Below are positions 8,308 to 18,091 of a stretch of DNA of 39,644 bases, one piece after another. The translations under genes and the position numbers were made by a program. Every line of letters starts with the position of its first letter. The stretch's first letter is position 1. Under the pieces are notes generated by a model. It saw only the letters and a program-made list of their open reading frames with translations. It had not been told where the DNA came from and searched no databases. Origin of the DNA: Comamonas sp. lk (GTDB lineage: Bacteria > Pseudomonadota > Gammaproteobacteria > Burkholderiales > Burkholderiaceae_C); the NCBI GenBank assembly GCA_945869165.1, contig CAMBNY010000024.1, positions 1 to 39,644 of the forward strand. The letters are read 5' to 3'.

Positions 8308-8580
8308 ATGAACCTTACCGACACCATAGGCACCGTAGGCGCCACCCTGACAACGGTTGCCTTCATGCCCCAGGTCTGGCACACCTTCCGCACCAAAGAC
8401 GTGAGCGGCATTTCGCTGGGCATGTACACCGTACTTACTTTAGGTATCGCTTTATGGGTCGCCTATGGCTGGCTGTTGTCAGCCTGGCCGATCATCATTT
8501 CCAACGGCATCACGCTGTCATTGGCACTTGCCATATTGCTGATGAAGCTACGCTACCAGACTGCTGGCGCTACGGAATGA
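8308..8580 (+). CDS. SemiSWEET-type sugar transporter (MtN3/PQ-loop)
   Basis: A 90-residue membrane protein with three predicted helices, one PQ-loop repeat: TIGTVGATLTTVAFMPQVWHTFRTKDVSGISLGMYTV with the signature Pro-Gln, then a second helix LGIALWVAYGWLL and a third in WPIIISNGITLSLALAILLMKL with the conserved Asn. Bacterial SemiSWEETs dimerise to form a passive sugar uniporter in the inner membrane. Substrate is not predictable. It is likely co-transcribed with dacB. Confidence 0.9.
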   Translation: MNLTDTIGTVGATLTTVAFMPQVWHTFRTKDVSGISLGMYTVLTLGIALWVAYGWLLSAWPIIISNGITLSLALAILLMKLRYQTAGATE

Positions 8581-8630
8581 TGAAAAAATCAGGTGGTGCT
8601 CGCGACGGTAAAACACCCGCCTAGCGCCGC

Positions 8631-9338
8631 CTAATGCGGCAAACCTTGCACCGGTGAGGGGCGACTCCCAAAAATTGCCGACCCGACCCGTACCATGGTG
8701 CTACCTGAGTGGATGGCGGCCTCCAGGTCCGCGCTCATGCCCATCGACAAGGTATCTAGGGCAAAGCCTGCAGATTGAAGTTCTTCAAACAGTCCCCGGG
8801 TACGCAGGTGGACGGCCAGTGCAGCGGCAAAGTCGGGGGCCGGTTCCGGAATGCTCATGATGCCGCGCAAGCGCAAGCCAGGCAACGCAGCGATCTGAAG
8901 GGCCAAATCCCTGGCGTGCTCGGGCATGACCCCCGCCTTGGTCGGACCGCCATCGATATTGACTTGGATACAGACCTGCAAAAGTCCCTGCGCCGGATCG
9001 CGCTGCTCACTCAAGCGCTGCGCAATTTTGAGTCGATCCACCGAGTGCACCCAGTCGAAATGCGTAGCCACCAGCCGGGTTTTGTTGCTTTGCACCGGGC
9101 CTATGCAATGCCACACCAGAGGCAATCCGCGCAGCGCGGCGATTTTGTCCACACCTTCCTGTAGGTAGTTTTCCCCAAAGTCCTGCTGGCCGGCGGCAAG
9201 CGCTTCTTTGATCGCCAGCGCCTCGAAGGTTTTAGATACCGCCAACAGCTGGACCGATGCCGGATCGCGCCCCGCAGCCAGGCAAGCGGCGGAAATGCGC
9301 GCCCGAACCAATAGCAAGTTCTCTTCAATTGGAAGCAT
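8631..9338 (-). CDS. yggS: PLP homeostasis protein (YggS/PLPBP family)
   Basis: A 235-residue single-domain TIM-barrel PLP-binding protein of the YggS/PROSC family, which carries and buffers pyridoxal 5'-phosphate and affects amino-acid metabolism. The PLP-binding lysine is K36 in LLAVSKTF; other family blocks are FGENYLQE, WHCIGPVQSNKT, VHSVDRLKIAQRL, CIQVNIDGGPTKAG, LRGIMSIPEP and LSMGMSADLEAAIHSGSTMVRVGSAIFG. Length is normal. It diverges from pilT across an AT-rich promoter region, the usual arrangement in Burkholderiales. Confidence 0.95.
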   Translation of the reverse strand: MLPIEENLLLVRARISAACLAAGRDPASVQLLAVSKTFEALAIKEALAAGQQDFGENYLQEGVDKIAALRGLPLVWHCIGPVQSNKTRLVATHFDWVHSVDRLKIAQRLSEQRDPAQGLLQVCIQVNIDGGPTKAGVMPEHARDLALQIAALPGLRLRGIMSIPEPAPDFAAALAVHLRTRGLFEELQSAGFALDTLSMGMSADLEAAIHSGSTMVRVGSAIFGSRPSPVQGLPH

Positions 9339-9419
9339 ATCTTTAAATTAATTTTTTTAAAAATCGTTATTATTTTGATTTTTAATTTAATATTCGGTTT
9401 TATGACCTAGAGAAGCGCA
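9339..9419. promoter_or_regulatory. Divergent yggS/pilT promoter region
   Basis: An 81-base, extremely A/T-rich gap in an otherwise GC-rich neighbourhood (runs such as TTAATTTTTTTAAAAA and ATTTTTAATTTAATATT). It must hold the promoters of both divergent genes. Several overlapping -10-like hexamers make a unique assignment unsafe. GAGAAG just before 9420 serves as a weak ribosome-binding site for pilT. Confidence 0.5.
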
Positions 9420-10463
9420 ATGGATATTACCCAACTACTAGCTTTCAGCGTGAAAAACAAGGCCTCTGATTTGCATCTGTCAGCAGGGCTACCACCCATG
9501 TTACGTGTTCACGGCGACGTGCGCCGCTTGAATCTGCCCGACCTATCGCATAAAGAGGTACTGGCCATGATTTACGACATCATGAGTGACAGTCAGCGCC
9601 AACGTTTTGAGGAAAAGCTCGAAGCGGATTTTTCCTTCGAAATTGAGGGCTTGTCGCGGTTTAGGGTCAATGCGTTTAACCAACTGCGGGGCGCAGGCGC
9701 GGTGTTTAGAACGATCCCCAGCAAAATTTTGAACTTAGACCAGCTCAATGCGCCGGCGATTTTTGGCGAGATCGCGGTCAAACCGCGGGGATTAGTACTG
9801 GTCACGGGGCCGACGGGTTCGGGCAAATCGACCACGCTGGCGGCGATGGTCAATCACCTTAATGAAAATGAGCATGGCCATGTCCTGACCATCGAAGACC
9901 CGATTGAATTTGTGCATTTATCCAAAAATTGCCTGATCAATCAGCGTGAGGTGGGACCGCATACGCATGGATTCGCCGAGGCGCTGCGCTCCGCATTACG
10001 CGAAGACCCGGACGCTATTTTGGTTGGCGAATTGCGCGACCTGGAGACCATCCGCCTAGCGCTGTCTGCTGCGGAGACGGGGCACTTGGTATTTGGAACT
10101 CTGCACACCTCCAGCGCCGCCAAGACCATAGACCGGATCATTGACGTGTTTCCAGGCGATGAAAAAGAAATGGTCAGAGCCATGCTCTCTGAGTCTTTGC
10201 AAGCAGTGATTTCCCAAACCCTGTGCAAAGTCGTTACCAATGACGGACGGGTAGCAGCGCATGAAATCATGCTGGGAACCAATGGTATCCGCAACCTGAT
10301 CCGCGAAGGAAAAGTGGCGCAAATGTATTCAGCCATTCAAACCGGCAACGCAATAGGGATGCAAACGCTGGATCAAAACCTACTCACCCTGGTCCGGACT
10401 AACAAGATCAGCCGAGCAGAAGCGCGCAGCAAGGCAAAAATGCCTGAGGCGTTTAATGCCTAG
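9420..10463 (+). CDS. pilT: Type IV pilus retraction ATPase PilT
   Basis: A 347-residue hexameric GspE/PilT-family ATPase that powers pilus retraction and twitching motility at the inner face of the cytoplasmic membrane. The N-terminal PAS-like domain starts MDITQLLAFSVKNKASDLHLSAG. Walker A is GPTGSGKST with K136. The Asp box (LTIEDPIEFVH), Walker B (DPDAILVGELRDLETI) and His box (TGHLVFGTLHTSSA) follow. The C terminus has the retraction-motor motif AIQTG and the helix LVRTNKISRAEARSKAKMPEAF, as in PilT rather than PilB. Length is normal. Confidence 0.97.
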   Translation: MDITQLLAFSVKNKASDLHLSAGLPPMLRVHGDVRRLNLPDLSHKEVLAMIYDIMSDSQRQRFEEKLEADFSFEIEGLSRFRVNAFNQLRGAGAVFRTIPSKILNLDQLNAPAIFGEIAVKPRGLVLVTGPTGSGKSTTLAAMVNHLNENEHGHVLTIEDPIEFVHLSKNCLINQREVGPHTHGFAEALRSALREDPDAILVGELRDLETIRLALSAAETGHLVFGTLHTSSAAKTIDRIIDVFPGDEKEMVRAMLSESLQAVISQTLCKVVTNDGRVAAHEIMLGTNGIRNLIREGKVAQMYSAIQTGNAIGMQTLDQNLLTLVRTNKISRAEARSKAKMPEAFNA

Positions 10464-10512
10464 GCATCGCAGTTCATAGCTCTATTGGAAAATTCCTCAC
10501 AGGAGATCGACC

Positions 10513-11649
10513 ATGACCCGCGAGCAAGCATCCCAGCTTTTTGTCGACATGCTTGCGCTGATGCATACACATCATGCCAGCGACTTGTTTATCACCGCCG
10601 ATTTCCCGCCCGCACTCAAGATCGACGGCGTAATCACCAAGGCCTCACCCCAATCCTTGTCGTCTGACCATACCGCCATGCTGGCGCGCACGCTCATGAC
10701 CGAACGACAGTTCACCGAATTTGAGCGTACCAGGGAGTGCAACTTCGCGCTTGCACCGGCCGGTTTGGGGCGTTTTCGGGTCAGCGCTTTTGTTCAACTG
10801 GGGAAAATCGGCATGGTGCTTCGGAGCATACCGACTACGCCACCGACCATCGACGAGCTGCAACTGCCGTCAGCGCTCAAGGATATATCCATGAGCAAGC
10901 GCGGTCTGTGCATCATGGTTGGCGCTACGGGCTCGGGCAAATCGACCACACTGGCAGCACTGCTCGACTGGCGCAACAGCCATTCTTTTGGCCACATCGT
11001 CACCATTGAAGATCCAGTTGAGTTTGTGCACCCGCATAAGAACTGCATCGTGACACAGCGCGAAGTCGGGCTCGATACCGAAAGCTGGGAGAGCGGCCTA
11101 CGCAATTGCATGCGGCAGGCACCGGACGTGATTGTGTTTGGTGAGCTACGCGATCGCCACACGATGGAACTCGTCCTCGACTTTACGGAGACCGGACATT
11201 TTTGCATCGCCACCTTGCATGCCAATAGCACTAACCAGGCCTTGGATCGGATCATCAACTTCTTTCCGGAAACCCGCCGCGCCCAGGTCTTACTTGATTT
11301 GTCACTGAACTTACGGGCGATGGTGTCGCAGCGGCTTCTGCCCAACGCCAAAGGCAAAGGGCGTGTTGCGGCGGTGGAAATTCTGTTGACTTCACCCATG
11401 GTTGCCGCACTGATCAAAAAGGCGGAAATCTCAGCGATCAAAGAAATTATGAAAAAGAGTACTGCCAATGGCATGCAAACTTTTGATCAGGCACTTTTTC
11501 AACTGCACCAAAAAGGTCTCATCAGTTACGAGGAAGCGATGCGCAATGCAGATTCATCCAATGATTTACGCCTGGAAATCAAACTACGGGGAACAGAAGA
11601 GACCGCGCCTGCTTTGGATGCCGGGACGCAAGGATTGCTAATAGTCTAA
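10513..11649 (+). CDS. pilU: PilT/PilU-family type IV pilus ATPase PilU
   Basis: A 378-residue paralogue of PilT that assists retraction. Walker A is GATGSGKST (K143); the Asp box TIEDPVEFVHPHKNC, Walker B RQAPDVIVFGELRDRHTM and His box TGHFCIATLHANSTNQALDRIINFFPE follow. The PilU-type C-terminal extension after LISYEEAMRNADSSNDLRLEIKLRG is present. It lies 49 bases after pilT with a clear AGGAGA Shine-Dalgarno sequence, the standard pilTU pair. Confidence 0.96.
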   Translation: MTREQASQLFVDMLALMHTHHASDLFITADFPPALKIDGVITKASPQSLSSDHTAMLARTLMTERQFTEFERTRECNFALAPAGLGRFRVSAFVQLGKIGMVLRSIPTTPPTIDELQLPSALKDISMSKRGLCIMVGATGSGKSTTLAALLDWRNSHSFGHIVTIEDPVEFVHPHKNCIVTQREVGLDTESWESGLRNCMRQAPDVIVFGELRDRHTMELVLDFTETGHFCIATLHANSTNQALDRIINFFPETRRAQVLLDLSLNLRAMVSQRLLPNAKGKGRVAAVEILLTSPMVAALIKKAEISAIKEIMKKSTANGMQTFDQALFQLHQKGLISYEEAMRNADSSNDLRLEIKLRGTEETAPALDAGTQGLLIV

Positions 11650-11687
11650 AGTGCGGGTTTTCCAATTTTGAACCCAAGGACCTGTGT

Positions 11688-12623
11688 ATGACCCAAAGCG
11701 CCTCCGTCAATGCGAAAACCTACTCCAGCGCCACCGCCAAGCGCGTCGCGTTTTTGGGTTTAGGCGTCATGGGCTTCCCGATGGCGGGACATCTAGCCAT
11801 GGCAGGCCACCAAGTGCGGGTGTACAACCGCAGCCCGGGCAAAGCGCAGGCTTGGCTGCAAGAATTTTCGGTTCACGGCAGTACTTTAGGCGCCCACACC
11901 AGTGCCGCCACGCCCCGTGAGGCGGCGCAAGACGCTGACATCGTGTTTTGCTGTGTGGGCAATGACGACGATTTGCGCGGCGTGGTGCTGGGCGATGACG
12001 GCGCCTTCAGGGGCATGCGGGTCGACAGCGTGTTCGTAGACCACACTACCGCCTCTGCGAAGGTCGCCCGCGAACTTTTCTCCAGCGCCCAGGCGCTCGG
12101 TCTGCACTTTATCGACGCGCCGGTTTCGGGGGGGCAGGCCGGCGCCCAAAATGGCATGCTGACGGTGATGTGTGGCGGCGAAGCCAAGGCCTTTGACACG
12201 GTGCAAGCAACCGCCATGGCTTTTTCCCGCGCTTTTACCCTTTTGGGCTCCAGTGGAGCGGGCCAACTCGCCAAAATGGTTAACCAGATTGCTATTGCCG
12301 GACTGGTACAAGGTCTCAGCGAAGCCGTCGCCTTCGGTCAGAAGGCGGGGCTGGATATGGAGCAGGTGCTGGAGGTGATCGGTAAGGGAGCAGCCCAAAG
12401 CTGGCAAATGGACAACCGTGGAAAAACCATGGTGGCCGATAAATTCGATTTTGGTTTCGCAGTCGATTGGATGCGCAAAGACCTGGGCCTGGTGCTCGAT
12501 GAAGCCAAGCGCAATGGCGCACGCCTGCCCGTTACTGCCTTGGTCGACCAGTTTTATGCCGATGTCCAAAACATGGGCGGACGGCGCTGGGACACGTCCA
12601 GCCTCATCAAGCGACTGAAATAA
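11688..12623 (+). CDS. NAD(P)-dependent beta-hydroxyacid dehydrogenase
   Basis: A 311-residue member of the 3-hydroxyisobutyrate/tartronate-semialdehyde reductase family. The N-terminal Rossmann motif VAFLGLGVMGFPMAGHL is followed by YNRSPGKA. The substrate signature FIDAPVSGGQAGAQNGMLTVMCGG and the catalytic lysine K196 in GQLAKMVNQI are intact, as is the all-alpha C-terminal half. The first 16 residues precede the Rossmann strand. The exact substrate (glyoxylate, succinic or tartronate semialdehyde, hydroxyisobutyrate) cannot be told from sequence. The Shine-Dalgarno AAGGA lies 38 bases after pilU, so it may ride on the pilTU transcript, though a functional link is doubtful. Confidence 0.88.
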   Translation: MTQSASVNAKTYSSATAKRVAFLGLGVMGFPMAGHLAMAGHQVRVYNRSPGKAQAWLQEFSVHGSTLGAHTSAATPREAAQDADIVFCCVGNDDDLRGVVLGDDGAFRGMRVDSVFVDHTTASAKVARELFSSAQALGLHFIDAPVSGGQAGAQNGMLTVMCGGEAKAFDTVQATAMAFSRAFTLLGSSGAGQLAKMVNQIAIAGLVQGLSEAVAFGQKAGLDMEQVLEVIGKGAAQSWQMDNRGKTMVADKFDFGFAVDWMRKDLGLVLDEAKRNGARLPVTALVDQFYADVQNMGGRRWDTSSLIKRLK

Positions 12624-12728
12624 GCTGCGCAAGGTCTGCAAAACTGCATACTGGCACAGGGCAGCGCGTTTCGCAGCGCACGGGCGCGCAAGCTGCTCGT
12701 CAAGCGCTAGCCATCTTCCGATCTATGC

Positions 12729-13349
12729 TTATTTGGGGAGCGCGGGCTGAATATTAGCCAGTTCGTCGTCGGTGATGCTTTCGTGTACCAAGACAACTTT
12801 CTTGACACCGGTCACCCCGCTAGCCAAACTGGACACCCGCTTGGCCTCTCGGGGCGTGATCAGGCCCATGATGTAGACAGTTCCCCGCTCAGTCACGATC
12901 TTGAAGGCGTTGGTAAACAAGTCCTTGGAATCGAGCAGTTCAGCCTTGATGCGCCCGGAAATTACCGCATCACTGGTGCGCTCGGATAAGGTCGAAATCG
13001 GGGTTGCACCCACCTCGTTCCACACGGCGCTGATGTTATCAATATTCCTGGCAATCTCAGACACCCGCTCTTTGTCCTGAGGGTCTGGCGTTTCGCCAGT
13101 GAGCAGAACCTTTCGGTTGTAGCTGGACACATTCACATGGGCACGCTCGCCCAGCGCATCGCGTATTCGGCTGCTGATCTTGAGTTCGATCGACTGATCC
13201 TCCAACATCGCCCCCGAGGTACGCCGGTCTACTGCAACCATGCCGGTCATATAAGCACCGCCGGCTACGAGCGGGAAGCAAGCGCTCAAGGGCGCAATAC
13301 CCACCAACACCAGGGTGCACAAAGTCAGATAACGGATTAAAGATGTCAT
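12729..13349 (-). CDS. dolP: BON-domain outer-membrane lipoprotein (DolP/YraP-like)
   Basis: A 206-residue lipoprotein: signal peptide with lipobox LSAC (Cys about residue 23), then two BON domains, about 45-115 ([32 protein letters not shown]) and 122-190 ([37 protein letters not shown]). DolP in E. coli supports envelope integrity and BAM function at anionic phospholipids. I use the ATG at 13349 because it overlaps the diaA stop in an ATGA junction and exposes the signal peptide; the longer open frame from 13460 reads through diaA sequence. The order yraN-diaA-dolP matches the E. coli yraN-diaA-yraP order. Confidence 0.9.
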   Translation of the reverse strand: MTSLIRYLTLCTLVLVGIAPLSACFPLVAGGAYMTGMVAVDRRTSGAMLEDQSIELKISSRIRDALGERAHVNVSSYNRKVLLTGETPDPQDKERVSEIARNIDNISAVWNEVGATPISTLSERTSDAVISGRIKAELLDSKDLFTNAFKIVTERGTVYIMGLITPREAKRVSSLASGVTGVKKVVLVHESITDDELANIQPALPK

Positions 13350-13945
13350 AAAGCACTTTCCTGTTCGCCCATCAATTGGGCATCTACCCCATCGCAAATG
13401 CAATGGAGCGTCAAAATGTGAACCTCTTGCACGCGGGCGGTACGTTCGTGTGGCACACAAATGTGCACATCCGTGTCGCGCAATGCCCTGCCTATGTTAC
13501 CGCCGCCGCGACCGGTTAAGGCCACCACCACCATGTCGCGCTGATGCGCCGCTTCAATGGCAGCTAGCACGTTGCCCGAATTACCACTGGTGGAAATCGC
13601 CAATAAAACATCACCAGGCTGCCCCAGCGCCCGTACCTGGCGAGAAAAAATAGAAGTGAAATCGTAATCGTTGGCGATCGCGGTGATGATGGAACTGTCC
13701 GTAGTCAGGGCAATCGCACCCAACTCAGGACGCTCACGCTCAAAGCGGCCGACAAACTCTGCGGAGAAATGCTGCGCGTCGGCCGCTGAGCCACCGTTAC
13801 CACAGGCAAGCACTTTGCCACCGCTAGTGACACTGGCCAATATGGCCCCAATCGCCTGTGCGATCGGCTTGCTAAGCACTTGGGCCGCTTGGTATTTCAA
13901 GTCGGCACTGTCGATAAAGTGTTGTTCGATGCGTTGTTCAAGCAT
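13346..13945 (-). CDS. diaA: SIS-domain protein, DiaA/GmhA-like
   Basis: A 199-residue single sugar-isomerase domain: [32 protein letters not shown], then [34 protein letters not shown], and the C-terminal [20 protein letters not shown]. It belongs to the phosphoheptose-isomerase branch. Synteny with yraN and dolP points to the DnaA-binding replication-initiation regulator DiaA rather than to GmhA, though family members are hard to split on sequence alone. The start at 13945 ([10 protein letters not shown]) is chosen by family alignment; the upstream extension is not conserved-looking. About 180 non-coding bases separate it from yraN. Confidence 0.85.
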   Translation of the reverse strand: MLEQRIEQHFIDSADLKYQAAQVLSKPIAQAIGAILASVTSGGKVLACGNGGSAADAQHFSAEFVGRFERERPELGAIALTTDSSIITAIANDYDFTSIFSRQVRALGQPGDVLLAISTSGNSGNVLAAIEAAHQRDMVVVALTGRGGGNIGRALRDTDVHICVPHERTARVQEVHILTLHCICDGVDAQLMGEQESAL

Positions 13946-14126
13946 CTGCCAATGATAACCGCCAAGCGCAAAGCGTTTTAGCCAAGCCCCCGTTGTTAGC
14001 AAGTGGAATTTGCAAGCACCATCCAATGGGCAAAAGTGCGTAAGCGCGAGGCCGCAGGCCGTGCCAGGCTTGGCGTAGCGGGAGTTGCGCGACTAATGGC
14101 GAAATCGGCGTATGACAAAGCCTTCG

Positions 14127-14525
14127 CTAGCCCGAATCGAAGGCGCCAGGTAACCAGTGCACTCCTTCGCTATCAATTTCCACCACATCAAAACGGCAAG
14201 GCGGCAGGCGACTCAGGCCCAGCAAATAGTGCTGGGCTGCGCGAACGATGCGCTTTTGTTTCACCCAACCGACACTGGCCGCCGCGCCGCCGTGGCGCGT
14301 GCTCAGACGCTTGCGCACTTCCACAAACACCAAGGTGCCGTCGGGCGCGCGCATCACCAGATCAATCTCGCCGCCGCCGCGCCCTGGTGTCCGATAATTG
14401 CGCGTCAGCAGTCGCAGGCCCCGGTCCTGCAAATACTGCAAGGCTTCGTCCTCGGCGGCATCGCCGATTTTTTTGCTGCTCGTCTGCGCGGCTTGCGCCC
14501 CAAGGAAACCCTTGCGTGATTGCAT
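14127..14525 (-). CDS. yraN: YraN family (UPF0102) nuclease-fold protein
   Basis: A 132-residue protein of the UPF0102 family with a restriction-endonuclease-like fold: helix KKIGDAAEDEALQYLQDRGLRLLTRNYR, then the metal-site signature GGGEIDLVMR and VFVEVRKR (E-ID-E.K pattern), and a C-terminal RFDVVEID. Function in bacteria is unproven; roles in DNA repair or recombination have been suggested for the fold. Its ATG region overlaps the GTG start of rsmI on the opposite strand by 10 bases. Confidence 0.88.
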   Translation of the reverse strand: MQSRKGFLGAQAAQTSSKKIGDAAEDEALQYLQDRGLRLLTRNYRTPGRGGGEIDLVMRAPDGTLVFVEVRKRLSTRHGGAAASVGWVKQKRIVRAAQHYLLGLSRLPPCRFDVVEIDSEGVHWLPGAFDSG

Positions 14526-15442
14526 TATTTGACTCCGCCCTGAAGGCCGCCCACGAGGCAGCCGGTGCCCAGGATTATCCGAAAAGCGCGCTCTATGTGG
14601 TGGCCACGCCCATCGGTAATTTGGCAGATATCAGCCTGCGCGCTTTGCATGTGCTGGCCCTGGCAGACCATATCGCCTGCGAAGACACGCGGCACACGCG
14701 CACGCTCTTGCGCGCCTACGGCATCGACAAAAGCAGCGCGCAATTGCTGGCGCTGCACCAGCACAACGAAGCGCAAGCGGCCCACAGCGTGGTGGACTTG
14801 CTGCGACAAGGCGCGCGGGTGGCCTGCGTCAGCGATGCGGGTACGCCAGGCATCAGCGACCCGGGCGCACGCCTGGTGGCGCATGTGCGTTCGCAAGGCT
14901 TGCGGGTGCTGCCTCTGCCCGGCCCCAGCAGCGTGACCGCCTTGCTCAGCGCAGCGGGCGCGGTGCAAGGCGGCGAAAGCGATTCGGGTTTTATATTCGC
15001 CGGTTTTTTGTCCAGCAAAACCGGCGAGCGGGCGCAAGCACTGGACGCGCTGGCTGCGCAATCACGGGCCTTTGTGCTACTGGAGGCGCCGCACCGCATG
15101 CAAGCGCTGGCGCAAGCACTCGCCAGTCTGGGAGAGCGCACGCTGACCGCAGGACGCGAACTGAGCAAGCAATTTGAAGAAATCGCCAGCATGCGCGCTG
15201 ACGCCCTGAGTGAATGGTTGGGCGCGGACAGCATGCGCCTGCGCGGCGAGTTCACTTTGGTGGTGCACGCCCCTGATGCGCCATTGGAGCCAAAGCAGGA
15301 TGACCGGATATTGCGCTTATTGCTGGCTGAGCTACCCCTTAAAACTGCGGTGAAGCTAGCCGCTGATATCAGCGGCGAAGCGCGCAATGCGCTGTATGAA
15401 CGGGCGCTGGCACTGAAACAGCAAGATGGCGGGGAACCTTAA
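14516..15442 (+). CDS. rsmI: 16S rRNA (cytidine(1402)-2'-O)-methyltransferase
   Basis: A 308-residue SAM-dependent methylase of the tetrapyrrole-methylase fold that modifies C1402 of 16S rRNA in the P-site decoding region. Key blocks are LYVVATPIGNLADISLRAL, DHIACEDTRHTRTLL, RVACVSDAGTPGISDPGARLV, LPLPGPSSVTALLSAAG, FIFAGFLSSK and LLEAPHRM. The start is GTG 14516, preceded by AAGGA at a 9-base spacing. The open frame extends back to 14003, but that part is antisense to yraN and composition-driven. In E. coli rsmI lies in the same region as lpoA-yraN-diaA-dolP; here it is divergent and lpoA is missing. Confidence 0.94.
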   Translation: MIALFDSALKAAHEAAGAQDYPKSALYVVATPIGNLADISLRALHVLALADHIACEDTRHTRTLLRAYGIDKSSAQLLALHQHNEAQAAHSVVDLLRQGARVACVSDAGTPGISDPGARLVAHVRSQGLRVLPLPGPSSVTALLSAAGAVQGGESDSGFIFAGFLSSKTGERAQALDALAAQSRAFVLLEAPHRMQALAQALASLGERTLTAGRELSKQFEEIASMRADALSEWLGADSMRLRGEFTLVVHAPDAPLEPKQDDRILRLLLAELPLKTAVKLAADISGEARNALYERALALKQQDGGEP

Positions 15443-15493
15443 GCGCCTGCCAAGGCCGCCAAGACGAAAGCCGATGCGATCTTTGCGCGTGTA

Positions 15494-15515
15494 GCGCTGC
15501 TTTGCGCTGCAGCGC
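15494..15515. terminator. Hairpin in convergent rsmI/purB gap
   Basis: GCGCTGC (15494-15500) pairs with GCAGCGC (15509-15515) across an 8-base loop; 15504-15515 is itself a 12-base palindrome. It lies 2 bases beyond the purB stop on the reverse strand and about 50 beyond rsmI. There is no T-run on either side, so it is at best a weak or Rho-assisted end. Confidence 0.3.
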
Positions 15516-15517
15516 GT

Positions 15518-16912
<1,395 letters not shown>

Positions 16913-16961
16913 TTATCACCCTGTATAGAATGCCCCTCCCTAGTTGGAACTTCCGAACAAT

Positions 16962-17576
16962 ATGAAATTGATAGGCTCGACGTCAAGCCCTTATGTGCGC
17001 AAAGTGCGCATCGTCATGGCAGAGAAAAAACTCGATTACGCGTTTGTGACCGAAGACGTCTGGGCCGCTGGGACGACCATAGGTCAGTCCAACCCCTTGG
17101 GTAAAGTGCCCTGCCTGGTCATGGAAGGCGGCGAGGCCTCGTTTGATTCGCGCGTGATCGTGGAATACCTCGATGCGCTATCCCCCGTAGGCAAGCTGAT
17201 CCCTAGCACCGGGCGCGCACGCGCCGAAGTCAAGACCTGGGAAGCCTTGGCCGACGGCGTACTCGACGCGCTGATTCTGGCCCGCCTAGAGGCGATCTGG
17301 CCCGGCCGCAATGACACTGAACGCAGCCAGGCCTGGATCGACCGGCAGATGACTAAAACTGATGCTTCCTTAGAAGCCATGTCCACCGGATTGGCTGATC
17401 GCAATTTTTGCTCCGATATTCACCTGACGCTGTCTGACATTTCCGTCGGTTGCGCATTGGCTTATCTGGATTTCCGCTTTGCGCACATCGACTGGCGCAG
17501 CCGCCATGCCAATTTGGCCAAGCTGTATGAAAAACTAGCGCAGCGCCCTAGCTTCGCGGACACCGTGCCGTTTTAA
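16962..17576 (+). CDS. Glutathione S-transferase family protein
   Basis: A 204-residue cytosolic GST-fold protein. The thioredoxin-like N-terminal domain begins MKLIGSTSSPYVRKVRIVMAEKKLDY, with the Ser in the position used to activate glutathione in several bacterial classes, and has the cis-Pro/ESxx region KVPCLVMEGGEASFDSRVIVEYLD. The helical C-terminal domain has LTLSDISVGCALAYLDFRF. Substrate unknown. The ATG at 16962 is preferred over a TTG six codons upstream on family grounds. The gene ends 14 bases before the convergent lipid operon. Confidence 0.9.
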   Translation: MKLIGSTSSPYVRKVRIVMAEKKLDYAFVTEDVWAAGTTIGQSNPLGKVPCLVMEGGEASFDSRVIVEYLDALSPVGKLIPSTGRARAEVKTWEALADGVLDALILARLEAIWPGRNDTERSQAWIDRQMTKTDASLEAMSTGLADRNFCSDIHLTLSDISVGCALAYLDFRFAHIDWRSRHANLAKLYEKLAQRPSFADTVPF

Positions 17577-17601
17577 AAACCAACAAGGCTCTAGCTGTTG
17601 G
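17574..17601 (-). terminator. Rho-independent terminator of the eight-gene lipid operon
   Basis: On the reverse strand CCAACA and TGTTGG form a 6-bp stem (17580-17585 with 17596-17601) across a 10-base loop and are followed at once by TTTTTAAAA. The stem overlaps the last codons and stop of the NTF2-like gene. On the forward strand it follows the GST stop without a T-run, so it mainly serves the reverse operon. Confidence 0.6.
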
Positions 17602-18091
17602 CGCGGCGCTTGAGCCAGCGCATCAGGCCACCCACGAGCGGAAGTTTTTCGTACAACTCCTCGGCAGCATCCCAATAGTCACGGTGTAGACGTACTTTGC
17701 CCGTAGCATCGAACACCAGATGCGAAGCGCCCAAAATCACTTGTTCGCGGCCTTGGTGAAAATTGCGAAAGCCAAAGCGAAATTCCCAGGTCAGAAAACA
17801 CTGCATGCCCTGCGCCACCCGACCGGTCACCACAAAGCGCGGCGCAATCAAGGCCTCAAACATGTGAACAAAAATCGCCTCCATGGCGGGCACACCGGTC
17901 ACGTCATTGAACGGGTCTTTGAAGCGCGCATCCGCCGCGTAGTATTTAGACAGCTCTTGCACGCTAGCTGGCGTTAAATGTTCGAACCATTGCACCACCG
18001 CTTCCAGTGCAGCAGCTTGCGCAGCCTGTGTCGCATCAGAAGGCGTGGCAGGCATAGACGGCTCACTGCTGAGGTTGGTAGGCGGGCTCAT
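17591..18091 (-). CDS. NTF2/SnoaL-like fold protein
   Basis: A 166-residue protein with an NTF2-like cone fold expected from about residue 30 (VVQWFEHLTPASVQELSKYYAADARFKDPFNDVTGVPAMEAIFVHMFEAL, then FVVTGRVAQGMQCFLTWEFRFGFR and VRLHRDYWDAAEELYEKLPLVGGLMRWLKRR). Such domains often act as small isomerases or binding proteins; here no catalytic claim can be made. The ATG at 18091 overlaps the SDR stop as ATGA, which fixes the start. It is the last gene of the operon and carries its terminator over the stop codon. Family members commonly sit beside SDR, DUF1365 and Cfa-like genes. Confidence 0.82.
   Translation of the reverse strand: MSPPTNLSSEPSMPATPSDATQAAQAAALEAVVQWFEHLTPASVQELSKYYAADARFKDPFNDVTGVPAMEAIFVHMFEALIAPRFVVTGRVAQGMQCFLTWEFRFGFRNFHQGREQVILGASHLVFDATGKVRLHRDYWDAAEELYEKLPLVGGLMRWLKRRANS

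Noticed and set aside
14003..14515. N-terminal extension of rsmI
   Set aside because: It is antisense to yraN and driven by GC-rich codons; the GTG at 14516 with AAGGA fits the family length.
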